A stretch of 64,000 nt of DNA from NCBI GenBank assembly GCA_026874595.1, contig CM049313.1:21095508-21159507 (forward strand). Direction: 5' to 3'. This document shows, piece after piece, positions 11,678 to 23,895 of this stretch. Source of the stretch: Sipunculus nudus. Taxonomy: Eukaryota > Annelida > Sipuncula > Golfingiida > Sipunculidae. The notes beneath the pieces were generated by a model, which was not told where the DNA came from, searched no databases, and was given only the letters and a program-made list of their open reading frames with translations. The first letter of the stretch is position 1. Each line of letters starts with the position of its first letter. Made by a program: the position numbers and the translations under genes.

Positions 11678-14600
11678 TTATAAATGAATAAACTTTTAAA
11701 GTTGACCGTTAATTGTTCAATGATGCACACTGCACAGGTATACATACATTACACAAACAGCAACATTATAATGATCCAAGGAAAGGTTTTCATGCACTTT
11801 TTGGGCTAAACCTTTGTATATAAGGTCAACATTTAATAAAAACAGTCGTTAGTGAAGACCGAAGAGCAATGAACTATCTGTTCTGGTACATTATCAATCC
11901 ATTCTTTTTTCAACCAATCTGAGTGTAGGATGTAAGGAATGAAGCGATGCCCACTTCATCATAGGCGTCAAATTGGATTGACCAATCATTCATCAGTGTT
12001 ACTCCATAGTTCTGCTTCGTCAATAAAAAAAAAAACAGATGAAGCCTTGTAGAACTTTATTGCATTTTGATTGCATCTTGCTGCAAAATGTTTCCGTCTG
12101 AATTTGAAGCCTATAATGAATCCTCTATTATGCGTATTACCATATTACATTTGTCATGTAATTTCTGCTCCAACAGAAAAGCAAGGGATAGTTCCTTGCA
12201 TCCCGTTTTATCCCACATTTGTCTATGAACAGGGGGACACGTCTGCATTTTTGGGATTTAATCAGGAACATGTGCCATACTTTTACGTGCATGTGTCAGT
12301 TGTCCAGTTTTGAGTAATTTTACAATCAGGGAGAGACAGTTTTGATAATTTACAACTAGAATGTGCTTAGAAATTCAACAGCGTGACAAAAAGTGCACTA
12401 AAATTACGGGTAAGTTTTCTGGTTAAAAGGATGCCCTTGAAATATCAGTCATTTTGTTAACAACGGGGGCGTTACATATGGAACAGAACACGTTAAAAGG
12501 TGGACCCGACGAGTTGAGTCAATGAGCGGCATACCGACCAAGTCGGTCCATTGTCAAACTCAGAAAAGTTCGTCACGGTCCAGCGGTCACAGTGTGCACT
12601 GAACACATCAGACGACGTGGTGCGGGCGACATCTCCGGCATGACGAGGCCAGTGGCCAGCCTTGTCGGGCTCTGGGTGTGACCATACCAAACGTGCAAAT
12701 GAATGGAGAACCGATTGACGTTCAACGTCTTGTGCCGGCTGGAGGCGTGACCTCTCCGGTCAGTTTTATTAGCATATCCTCACCGATGTGTTAGCTGCAG
12801 TACATTTCTCATAAGAACCTAAATATATATTCGTAATATTCGATCCAGTCATACCGGCCGAGACTGCTAAATGCATGGTGTATTATTTATGATTGACATC
12901 AATGGCGTATCTTTCCTACTTGGAAAATTATTCAATTGAAAGAATCCAAAGGACTTTTACGTAATCATGAAAAATAGCCTAATCAAGTATAGCCGTTTAA
13001 TGTTTGTAATTAAAAAGAGAGCAAAACAAAAGAAATAATAGAATACTGATATGTATGTATATGGATAAATAACATACATGTCTGTTGTATAAGATCAATT
13101 ACATAACCGTGTCTTAGATAAAACAACAGTTTACGATGTCCGATAGAGCCGAGTTACAGAAAAAACGGTTTATGGTTTTACAAAGGTTCTGCTCTTCAAC
13201 TGCAAAAAAAACCTGGAGTTTTTCCGGTTATCAAACAAATGTAATCTCAATGGTTATACCTTGTGTGAGTGGATAGTTATATCATTGATTTATCCGGATG
13301 AGGTCACATAAAGTCATGTGTTGTTTATTTTCTCCCTAATCGACAATATTGACAATCGACACGAACCCAGTATATTACTGGAAAAAGCTTGGCAGTTCCG
13401 AGTCTTTGCTGTGGTTCTTTATTTTGGACCACAGTTCATAACTGTAAAAAATGCATGTGATTCATAAGGTACTAATCTATCATTTTACAACAACAAAAGA
13501 AAAATTGAGGCATTTCCTAACAACTGCAACAAGTGCTTTGGAAAGCATAGATTGCTGTCAAGAAAAGGGATAAGCAAATTGCTCATTGGTTGAAGTATGA
13601 CAGACAAGTTGATAACTGAGGCATTATTCCATTTATTTAACTTATACATCATAGATTTTAATAACTTTAATCAATTCAATTGAAAAATGTTCAATGATTC
13701 TAATAATAAATTTTGTATTCCATGTAGCCCATTTATGATATAATATAATACAGTTCGGTGAATATAGTTTAATTTGGAGGTGTTGTATAATATAGATTAC
13801 CTCGAGAATCAAACATCAATGTCATGAAAGGTAAACATTAAACATTTAGATCTTAAAATAGCTGAGTGACTCAGAATATCGAACCACGATTAGTCAACTA
13901 GGTGTTACATAACTGCAGAACTCATCCTTTAAACAATCCTAAGTAAATGACTTGTTATGACAAAAAGTGTGTAAATATTGACCAAGGCAAAGCGGCTGTT
14001 GAACGACTGAAGCCATAATACGTGAGACCTCGTGTGGACGGCGGATGAGTAGGACTTATAAGGACACCACCCTTGCATGGCCTGGGCATTGGTGTCGCCG
14101 GAACTCCGGGACTTCCTCGCATTCATATGGTATTTACCATAGAGAACCTAAACCGTTTACCCGGCATGCCCTGTGTCTCTATGTAAGGTCGCGAGATGAG
14201 TGGTCTATTGTCCGCCAGGGTTACAAACCACACATGGCTATACCACATATGAATAGATACACTGCATGGATGTACATGCGCGGACGCTCCGCTAGATCGA
14301 GCCCCTGAAATTGAACTTATGACGTAACACACCATTTCTTCTTAATGTCCTTTCAAAACCGGTTCGAAATCAAATATCAGGTTATTGATAAAAAAACAGA
14401 TTTATAGGAATACTGACAAACAAAAATATGATAATTTTGAATATCTATTGTCATAAATCTTCTTATTATAACAAGTATTTTATTGGAGATACAGTGTCTT
14501 AAATAAGGCTTGGTATACCTAAAGAATAATGTTCTGCAGCGGTTATCAAGTAGATTCACCTCCTAGATAAAGATAATATATCTGGATTTTACCTAAATAT

Positions 14601-14999
14601 CAGAACAGGTGTCCATCCAGGTTTTTCATTCACGGTGAAATTCAATGTGAGAACTGTAGTATTTGATCATTATCAGTTAATCTAAGCCACTGAACTACTT
14701 TGAAATCCAATTCATATTTTTTTATTTCAGTTAATTGACAGTTAATTGTCAATTAACGATTTTTTCTCATTTGTTTTTCAATTAAACTCAATTTTAATTC
14801 AGCATTGATTCAAATTTTGCTGAGAATTATAATACCTAAGTTACCTCTATGATCGTTCATTTAAATCCAGAAAACGTTCCTTTCAATATCGAAATTCATT
14901 TTTAGTAAACAATTACATAAATAAGTATATAAAATGCAGCACTGGTTCGACACACACAAGGGCAGCAACTGATCGACAGCTCTTTTAGGGCTTGTCAGG
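11678..14999. other. no recognisable gene; GC-richer patches
   Basis: Mostly AT-rich. A GC-richer patch at about 12490-12775 holds a minus-strand open frame with GC-ended codons but no recognised family. Another patch at 14040-14310 has overlapping open frames on both strands, which argues against a real gene. A perfect 11-bp inverted repeat with a 6-nt loop lies at 14730-14757. Confidence 0.4.
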
Positions 15000-15665
15000 A
15001 GTTTAAAAAAAAGACCATCCTAATTGGCCAGTACGTTGAAATCAATCCATTGATCTACACCGTGGAAAAAGTGACATCACCGACAGATTCACATATCTTG
15101 GCCCTACCGTCACCAACAAACTGTCAGTCAATGCTGAAATCGAAAAGCGCACATCGAAAGACGCTACCATCATGTATAATCTAAGCAAAATGTTGTGGAC
15201 CATCAGACACCTCAAAGAGAACATTAAGCAAAAGGGGTCTGTGTCCTAAAAACTTTGCTGTATGTCGACAGCCAACCATGGAAAACATAATCCATCTTCT
15301 CAGCTGCCTTCGACACATCCTGCTTTTTGATGGAAGGACAAGATTCTAAGCACTGATGTCCTGATTCAACTCTATGCAGGAAGTATCTTTAGCTGCTTGC
15401 CTTATACATCGAATAGAGAATGGCCGCACAAAAGAAATTCCTGTTCTATGGTTGTCAGGCTGAACAATCCAGAATAGCCGACTGACCACAGCTGTGATTC
15501 AAGGGTGTCTGGAAGAGAGATCATAAGCTTGCCGACATTAATGTGCCGTTTGGACTCCCACTCGGACATCACATTCAGCAAATGTGGCAGGATTATTAAC
15601 TTTCCAGGGTTGGATTACTGAGTCATCTTAGACGCAGAATAAAGACTGATTGACCAGCCAATGAC
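15000..15665 (+). pseudogene. decayed non-LTR retrotransposon (LINE) ORF2 C-terminus
   Basis: From about 15077 one frame reads with the post-catalytic signature of LINE reverse transcriptases: FTYLGPTVTNKLSVNAEI, then KRTSKDATIMYNLSKMLW. A stop follows at about 15246. Further on, other frames contain blocks typical of the same region of CR1/RTE-like ORF2 proteins, such as LFYGCQ and FKGVWKRDHK (about 15450-15530), the conserved tail where these proteins normally describe a cysteine/histidine-poor end. The catalytic palm is not present, so this is the 5'-truncated copy usual for LINEs. Several stops and frameshifts make it inactive. A poly(A) run at 15735-15754 lies about 70 bp downstream and fits a LINE 3' tail. 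The exact clade is not decided. Confidence 0.7.
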
Positions 15666-15734
15666 CTCCGGGACAGAACGATTAAATGCCACTAGGGCCC
15701 CTCCCAAAGTCATAACATTCTGAAAAGAAAAATG

Positions 15735-15754
15735 AAAAAAAAAAAAAAAAAAAC
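15735..15754 (+). repeat. poly(A) run, probable LINE tail
   Basis: An uninterrupted run of about 20 A residues shortly after the LINE coding remnant, on the same strand. Confidence 0.6.
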
Positions 15755-18009
15755 GAAAATTCACCCACCAAAGTCCGACCAAATGCCAATAGACTATACC
15801 AATGCAGATAAAAGGCTTGCATTTTCAAATATAAGATCGATTAAATAATATACATATTCTAGCAAAAGGTAAAACTCCTAGTATACAAGTATGTAATAAA
15901 CAGATACATCAAGACAAATGCATTAATCTACAATGTCAAATTCCAGATCAAAGCCAAATGAGGGCTAATCTGTACAGACGGCATTGACTCCTTTTAGTTC
16001 TATTGACGTACGGATTAGGAAGGGTTTACAATACTTATATATATATATTTGCATGTTTATCTGGTATATCTTGAACTCTTTTATGTATATATATCCATAC
16101 GTCTGTTTAGTATGTGTGGTCCAATGACATGGCATGTCTCCGCTCTATGTATCTAGTGCCTGTAATTGTAGATCACAGATAATTAGTAGATCATCAATAA
16201 TGCGCGATAACATATATTACGTATAGGTATATATAAACTCAAAAGCACACGATCATAATATTAGACGATAATAAATACAAGAAAAAACTAATGGTGATAT
16301 CAAATAAACAGCACGGAAAGCAAACATGCCTAGAATATCAGAACTGAAAGGGGACGGAATCATGAGCTCTCTTCCTCGACCTATTAATGACAAAATATAT
16401 ATTGTCCCTATTCCCACAAGAGCCAAGTTTGCACAATAGAACCAAAGTGCAACTCTGTATATGTAAACACCTGAACAGGTTCATATATAATAGGAGAGTA
16501 TTACATTTCAGAGGCACGGTACTAGTGCTCTGATCGTTGGAATTCTACTAATGTTAAATTCTGTTTACTGATCAACCTAAAAAATATATATGGCACCAAT
16601 GGTTGTTTAATTGTATCATTTACAAAGTAATTTAGGATATTTGTTTTCTTTTTCAGCTGATGTAATATTTATTATACAATATCACCAGTGTCAAAAGACC
16701 AGATTTAAGATATAACATTAGTGTTCAACCATGAAAACACTTTTTCAAAGCAGTTTTAAACTAACCTAACAGTATTACGCACATCATAAGGACATAGGTG
16801 TAAAATTGGACATTAATACTAAGCCTTCCCAATTAGGTTTCTAAAATGGTTTTCATAATCATAGATTTATCCTTGGAGATTTAAAGAGCCCAAGATATCC
16901 CCGATTTGAAAAAAGTGCTACACTACATTTACGCGATAATGCAATGAACAAAATAGATAGTCAGCGGAGAATGTCCAGCGGATGAATATATTTATCATAA
17001 TAACATCTTTTACCATACAGACACGTGTCTGTCTAACAATATATTTGTCCTATGAATTTCCGCTCATATGTAGAGGGTTACATACGCCGATGATGTTATG
17101 TTTTCACTGGTGTCTGTTTGTTGGTTTGTTTGTTTGTTAGCAGGATACGGATAAAGGGGCATCTACATAGATTAACGCAAATACCGCAAGAAAAAAATTT
17201 GTTTCTTGCGGCCCTTTCTTGGATAACGGGAGGAAAGTTTCATCACAGGCACAAGTACATACACACATAGTGTTATGTACACATATACATTTACATACAT
17301 ACAGATGAACCCAAAACATTAAAGTCGCCTCAAAAATACAATATAACAGTCAATTATTATCTCTTTGTCTAAATGCTCGCCAGCCATTTTTAGTAAACTG
17401 AACAAGATACAAAATTCTAATCGGACTTGGGGAGCCTAAGATTCAATACGTATATAAACAAATATGGCGTAATCACATTATACTTTTCATAACCTTTGCA
17501 AGTAAGTGTTCGGCATAATACAAAATACTCTAATGTGACCCCGGGTCTTGATTGTACAAGTTAGAAAGTACAGGTATATGCCCTGCGGGGCTCGAAGTCT
17601 GCTCTTTGAGTTTGGGCGTGCCCCAGTATATGTTTATACTGAGAGGGAAGTTAGCGGTACGTTTAAATAATCCCCTTTGAGGATGAACATAATAAACATA
17701 TGTTCATTTGCTTTGTCATGGGAGAGTGGGACGTGAGGTGAAGAGAGATCCCTATCGTGACCAGACAAATAACGTGTTAAGTTGATGAACCACGGGCCTG
17801 AATTAGTCATTCGCATACGAACCTGTTGTGCGTGTGCCAGACCGTTTAGACCTTACCAGCGGCTTAGCTTTTGCCTTATAATCTGATTGTCCGCCTTGTA
17901 TTATCTTCGTGCCATCTGCAAGAAAGTGTTTCTACAAAATAAAAAAACTTTAAACCTTATTTATTTAACATGGATAGTACAAATATGTTATTAACTTATT
18001 ATTATTTAT
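15755..18009. other. no recognisable gene
   Basis: AT-rich sequence with short chance open frames only. No repeat family recognised. Confidence 0.45.
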
Positions 18010-18205
18010 CAAGGCATGTGGTTTAGATGGGGGTGTTCGGTTGTCTGTATGGTAGTAGGAAACCGGTGGACCCGGAGAAAATCACCGAAAGTGGACGGGC
18101 GAATTCAACCAACTCTCACAGCCCCGCCGGGGATCGAACCCGGGTCGCCGGCAGATACAGCAGAGCGGTTTACCTCTCGACTGTCCAGGCTGAATTTAAG
18201 TAATA
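18010..18205 (-). repeat. tRNA-like SINE fragment
   Basis: On the minus strand, about 18190-18115 reads as a tRNA-like segment: box-A-like AGTCGAGAGGTAAACCGC and a near-perfect box B, GGGTTCGATCC, set in a GC-rich hairpin context. Beyond it (toward 18060) comes a GC-rich block, on the plus strand GGAAACCGGTGGACCCGGAG, that resembles the body of common marine-invertebrate SINE-like repeats. The base composition is clearly unlike the AT-rich flanks. Not a functional tRNA: the acceptor ends do not pair. Confidence 0.5.
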
Positions 18206-19129
18206 TTTAGTCAGCTTATAAATTTATATGTTTCATGGTACAGGCCGAGTACTGACATGATTGCAATGTGTCGTCTCTCACCACTGGGTAAATTTGTATT
18301 CCTCTGCTTAAAATCTGGAACACACCTCCATCAACGAGAACAGTAAACAACAATAACAAAAGGCCTGATCACACCCTCATGTCAACAGGGCTTACTATGG
18401 AATGTATGTTGTTTCAAGACTCTGTGTTTAATACACTGATTAAAACTGTCGATTCATTGACTGTCCGGTGAAGCAAAGACACTTAAGTGACAAGTTCTAA
18501 CGTCTGGATGATCGCATACCTTTGAAGTTGACCCGAGGCATTGTTACCATGTACCATTATACATTTATATAATGTACGCATTTGTACAACTGGATATAGG
18601 TGGTAGTATTTTAATGCCATGATTCGGGGACAGCGTGCAGCTGTTGATATGGTAAACAAATGAGGCTTCACCCTGGCTGAAAAAAAAAGATTGGTTGCTC
18701 TCAGTGGGCTCTAGGACAATACTGTGGATGAGGATATAGTTCGAAGGATTTGCACTGAGCTTTACGCAGTGACACCAAGATATTAACCTCAAACTGTCTT
18801 CACGCCCTGTCACATGTCAATCAAACAAAGTGTAAGATGCATTTTTTTTTGGCAAACCACTAGTCTTGGTAGGTTATATGTCCCAGTAGATATTTTGAAG
18901 AACCATTGACCGGATATTTAAAATAAACGTAGCCATATGAAATATGTATTTACAGATAGGCTTGTGATTATCCTTGAGAGCAAAGTTTTGTCAGTTCACG
19001 AGGAAGTAGCCTGGCATTCGTGGAATTTGTGACACAAGCGATATATTGATCAACTTTGAAGTTGATCAACTTTAACGATCTCCGAGTGCTCTGAAAGCCA
19101 GCTATTCACCTTCCTTGTCTGCCTACGTG
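18206..19129. other. no gene; one perfect short palindrome
   Basis: A perfect inverted repeat TTGATCAACTT / AAGTTGATCAA with a 2-nt loop lies at 19046-19069. Otherwise nothing supported. Confidence 0.5.
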
Positions 19130-19585
19130 TCAATGAACTCCAGGCAATTCCTGTTTAGCAATGTTCTGATAAAAAGGCTGTGACAGATGTATGAGCTTGT
19201 TTATCTGCAAACTGTTTGTAAATACAGCAATGTTGACAAACCAAAAAAAAAAAAAAACAACAACAACAACAACATGTAACCTAGGGTGGATGGTTATATA
19301 TGTGTAAGGAAGTTAAAAGGTCACTTGGTGCAAAATGGACTTTGGAAAAATTAGTAATTTCGCCCGACTTGCCACCAGATGTCCTTGTTGAATGTGTTTG
19401 GATATATTTTGGCGGGCCTCCCACATGTTATAAACATGTGTGTATAAAAAAAACGAACAACCTATGTGCGGTGGGGTTGACGTTTTCTGGCCATTTTTTT
19501 AAATATAAGTTACAAGGGTTCCTGTTTAGTTAATAGACGTCAGATATCTGAATAGGCTCCTTTAAGTTAATAGGCCCCTTTAATT
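19130..19585 (+). repeat. dispersed repeat family A, copy 2
   Basis: The most complete plus-strand copy. Ordered blocks: AAGGCTGTGACAGATGTATG, TGAGCTTGTTTATCTG, ATACAGCAATGTTGACAAAC, an A-rich/CAACAA run (about 19240-19275), GTCCTTGTTGAATGTG, ATAAACATGTGTGTATAAA, GACGTTTTCTGGCC and the terminal AGATATCTGAATAGGCTCC. A 77-codon chance frame (19300-19533) lies inside the repeat and is not considered a gene. Confidence 0.65.
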
Positions 19586-20634
19586 TCTTTTGTCCGCTCG
19601 TTCTTTGGTTAAACGTGTTGGTTACATTTTCATAACTAGCTTGACCAGGGTTATATATACGGAACTGATTGAAGTGTGGTGTTGATCTTTTTCTCAACGC
19701 GTAACACTGGCCATTTTTTACCGATCGGCTCTCCTAATCCTCATAATCGATGTATGTTTACTCTTAAAGACTTCTCGATGATTTCTGTGGTAAGTTTGGT
19801 GGTCCACTGGATGTCTGTAGCTTTGAATCTCTGAATGTCTTGTTCCACTGGATATATTTTTATTGTCTTCAAGGTTGGCCCTAATATTCGGTTTTTGGGG
19901 AGGTATACATGTACAAGCTCTGATGAGACCTTTTTAATATAATTTTGTGAACCCTTTATTTATACATCCTTAAATATCTTGAAAAAAAACCAAGGAATAT
20001 TATGTTAACGCGATGGAGGTTTAACGTATTGCCTGGGTACGGCGAAGATTTGTAGTTAGTTTTGACTACAGATCCGGCAAATAATTGGTTGGAAACTCTT
20101 GTGCCACTAAAGCACACTGCCGAGAACTAGACTTAACCTTACATCCAAAAGGCAAAATAATAACATATCATTTTTACCATAAGGTTATTGCAACCTCATT
20201 TTATAAACAGTGCCACCAACAAGTAATAGATCTATAGCTGAACATGAACACAGGAAATCCTGGAGCTATAGTGAATGGATGATGAACAATACTCAACTCA
20301 TTGTATGATGCATCACTAATGTACCGTAACCCAGAAACAAAGCAACCTTGTAAACCCATTCCAACTCGCCGCATCTAAGTCTGACTCTGTCAGACCATCC
20401 CACCATATTCGGTTCTGGATTGGTATTATAATTCTCAGATGAATACATCGTTTAATAATTCATACGAAGCGTATCAGCACTGTAGATCATATTCAGATAA
20501 GAAGTGTTTAATAGTTATGCATATGCGTATGTTTTTTATTATATTTTGGGGGAAGCAACCGCCTCCATTTATGAGGACTTTTCTAATTCTTAACCTAAGT
20601 ATGTGAATATGAGTTCCTTTTCGTTTGGGGCTAC
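19586..20634. other. no recognisable gene
   Basis: AT-rich; nothing supported. Confidence 0.45.
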
Positions 20635-20960
20635 GTGACAGCACTCGCTTCCTGTTATTTATTTTATATCCTGGTGTCACCCAGGCCTGGTGTCCACCGC
20701 ACCTACTAGTCCTGGGTGTGTAATAACCCCCATTGCTGGGTCATAACCCCAAAGAACCCCCAAAATATGCACTCGTTTGTGAGTGAAACACAAATATTGA
20801 GTACAGCCTTCCTATTAAGCCGGCAGAGTGCTTGCCCTCTGTGGGGACCGACCTTAAAAAGCTTAATGCTTCTCTGATAAGATTGGAATTCCCCACCTTC
20901 CGGATTCGATTTCTGTGCTCTGCTCCTAGAGTCTAGGCTAGACCACAGAAATTATGCTTT
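20635..20960 (-). repeat. SINE-like family C, copy 1
   Basis: Read on the minus strand it matches, in order, the copy at 32.1 kb: TGTTTCACTCACAAACGAGT (identical over 20 bases), then CAGCAATGGGG, TTACACAC, ACACCAGGATATAAAAT and AGGAAGCG. A region further upstream on the minus strand (toward 20960) may hold a divergent tRNA-like head. Non-coding. Confidence 0.65.
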
Positions 20961-22149
20961 TATGCTTGCGTTTAAATAAATATGATTTCAAAAAACGTAT
21001 CCGTTTATTTGATGGATGACATACTTTGACCACAATACAGGGGAAGCGGTTTTTTCCAGCTTGTATGATTGAATGTACGATTGAACGATTACCTATTTTA
21101 ACTTGGTTTACTTTTCAATTTTGCCAATAAACTGGAGTTTATTTTCTCAACTACATTATATGTCAAGTTTTCTTCTTACTCACCACATTCATTATGCTTG
21201 TATACAAGTGACAGCATCATATGATGTAACAGAAGCTGAAGAAAATTTTTACTCAGTCATTTATTGCATTGTTTGCCATCTGCTTGAAATGTAGATATAT
21301 CAATTGTGAAAAAGAATAAAACTCCTGATTCATTCCATAGCATTTATTGAATTAAGATTAAGCAAAATCGGTCTTTATGAAAGAGTCTTTTACTGTCGAG
21401 TAACTTTTCTGGATATAACCAATTACAGTTGTATAGTAGTAATGAATGGCTTAGGCCTTATCATAAAACTAAGCTGGACACTTCTAAACCATAGCATTCT
21501 TATGATTTAAGTAGTGCCGGACTTCGTCTATAAACGCAGGGACGTATTTCCTCTAAATTTCTATAGGAAAACATCAAGCAACTATTCTGATGCAAATCGG
21601 TCTCCTCATCAGAAGAACCGGAAGTCACGACCTCTGGTCACGTGATAGTATTCTGACCAGCTGTAGATATCCGGGGCCTGGTTCATCAATCAAAACCGAG
21701 GGTGAAATTAAAGGAATAAAATTACCTTATCGCCTTTCTTCATTTAATGATTATCGATTATGGCCTTTCGATCCAATTCTCGATAGGATTATTCAAAATA
21801 ACCATAAAATTATGTCGGAGAGGTATGTCTGCTAAAGGTTTCCTTCCTAAATAATGCATAGATAAACATTATAATATACTTTATATAGACATTTAAATAG
21901 ACCAAGACAACAAATAATCTTTTCTTACATTACTGCAGTAACATCTAATGTCGGTTATAAGGAGGATTTTTTGTGACACCCTGGTGTTTATTCCATTTTT
22001 ATCATTGATCTATCCTAGATAATCAGCTTAAGGGTATACATTTGACCTTAAATAATACAATAATTGAAATTCATCGATTAATTCATTCCAAAATCGAATA
22101 TCAATTAATGATTGCCTTAGATTCAGTGCATCGCTTATTAAATGAATTA
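20961..22149. other. no recognisable gene
   Basis: AT-rich. A GC-richer piece around 21610-21700 containing GGGGCCTGGTTCATCAATC may be a fragment of a mobile element but could not be delimited. Confidence 0.4.
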
Positions 22150-22545
22150 CCAAAGTTACTGTCATAGTTGAGTCCACACCATTCGAGACAGATTCCATGT
22201 CGAAGTCCAGCCAAGCCGGGCCAAGTCCACCTTCAAGTATTTGGGAACTCGAGTCCAAAACTGAGCCCAAGGCCAATAAACAATTATTGCTGTTAAAAGG
22301 CGCTTTGAAATCGACAATTGAGATAATCATGTGTATTTTATATGTATTTTATTATATTTAGCTATCGATACAATAATAATCTGTCAATAGTCTTTATCAT
22401 GTGTTTTTACATCAAGCCTTACAAACAGATAAATGTCAAGGGCACACGAGACGTTTATTGAGTCTTGACTACCCGAGTGAGCCCGAATTCCTGACACTCG
22501 AATCCAAGTCCAAGTCCAAGTCCATGAATAGATGGACTCGAGTCC
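22150..22545. repeat. degenerate GAGTCC/AAGTCC hexamer cluster 1
   Basis: Two patches (about 22160-22280 and 22450-22550) rich in GAGTCC, GACTCGAGTCC and AAGTCC hexamers, including three consecutive AAGTCC-type units near 22503-22520. Same motif type as the larger cluster at 29.2-29.9 kb. A six-base unit gives chance open frames; no gene inferred. Confidence 0.6.
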
Positions 22546-23419
22546 ACGTTTGGATCCTTCATCCGTTACAACTTAAACCCCCAGTGGCTAATACGGAAAT
22601 GCAGAAACTGGGTCTAAAATCGGTTTTAAATGTTATTCATCGTTTCCGATCTGATTCTTCCATTGATTTTTCTGCTTAGTTTTAGTTTTTTTTTTCGGAA
22701 TTTCGTTATAAGGGCTCGACGTAAACGACAACCCGTTAGCTCGAGGATAGCAAAACCTACCAAGTTGACCATCGAGCCCCTTTGTGTTTGAACTTAAGTA
22801 CATGTCCATTTAAAGGAAATCCTAAACGCATCATTTGCATTTTTTCAATCTTTAACCAATTATTTGTTTGGCCCTAATTCCTTTTTAAAATCATAATTTA
22901 TATTAGGAGAGGATTTTTCTCTAGATAATAGTAGCGTTTTTTTATTGGTGAATCCCTTAATTCAGTGAATATTAAATATGACTTGTTATTATTGCTCTAA
23001 AATCTATGGTAAATGAAATTTATGCATGTAATGAACCGATATAAACACCAACACAAAAAAAACTGACCCGTCCATGAAACAGTAAGCGACTAGTTGGAAA
23101 ATGTATTGAAACAAGAAACCCAACCGGTTCATGCACAACGAATGTGACATATATAGAAAAGATAACGCCCTCGGGGAACAGCAATAAATACTCGTCATTT
23201 GGCATGATAAAATGGCGCGCAAGTCCCTTATGCCCCCCATGACCCGGCCAGACGTTCTGCCAGACTCCGACCTTGAGGAACACACGGAGCTAGACAGTGT
23301 GCCGTGATTTTACCTAGTAACAACTACATTCATATTTCAAGTTGATTACAGCTTTATGCTGCATCCCAGACAAGGCGTAGGTCTAATGCAGCTTTAATTA
23401 TATCCCCTGCAGCAAGTCT
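22546..23419. other. no recognisable gene
   Basis: AT-rich; two overlapping minus-strand open frames (about 23004-23285) share the same DNA and show no family resemblance. Confidence 0.4.
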
Positions 23420-23439
23420 AATATATATATATATATATA
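23420..23439. repeat. short (AT)n microsatellite
   Basis: Twenty bases of AT repeat. Confidence 0.9.
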
Positions 23440-23454
23440 CTTAGTACCAATATG

Positions 23455-23467
23455 CCACTAGGGGGCG
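23455..23467 (+). promoter_or_regulatory. CTCF-like core motif
   Basis: The 13-mer CCACTAGGGGGCG fits every position of the conserved CTCF core CCASYAGRKGGCR. The flanking positions match less well. Binding is inference only. Confidence 0.35.
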
Positions 23468-23604
23468 TGATAAGCTGAACACTGAAGCTTATGGTCTCGC
23501 CATTTCATCTCTGTAGCTTTATAGTATGTCAGCTTATGTCAGTGCAGAATTGACCACAGAATGTAACGGCAAAATAAGGAAACAAACATGCCAATTAAAA
23601 AAAA

Positions 23605-23895
23605 CGGTTAGAGTTACGGCTACTGCGTCGGTTTTTTTTTATTATCGGGCAGGGTTGTAAGAGTTACGACCACAGCGCTGTTTCTTCTTATCAGATGGAA
23701 TGGTTGAGTTACGGCTGCTGCGTCATTTCTTTTTATCGGGCGGGGTGGTAGAGTTACGGCCTATCGGTCGTTCTTTCTTATCAGAGGGATATAGTACTAG
23801 TAGAGCTACGACCTCTGCGTCGTTTCTTCATATCGGGAGGGCTGGCAGAGAAACGATCACTGCGTCTTTGCTTATTATCAGACGGGGTGTAGATG
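23605..23895 (+). repeat. 45-51-bp tandem repeat, six units
   Basis: Units begin near 23611, 23661, 23706, 23751, 23802 and 23848 with GAGTTACGGC or a variant, followed by CTGCGTCGTTTCTT and then TTATCAGA or TATCGGGCGGG. Unit length varies and the copies are well diverged, so the array is old. A 68-codon open frame (23700-23906) runs through it by chance. Confidence 0.8.

Noticed and set aside
13929-14335. Overlapping open frames on both strands as a gene
   Set aside because: They occupy the same DNA in conflicting frames and show no recognisable motif or splice structure.
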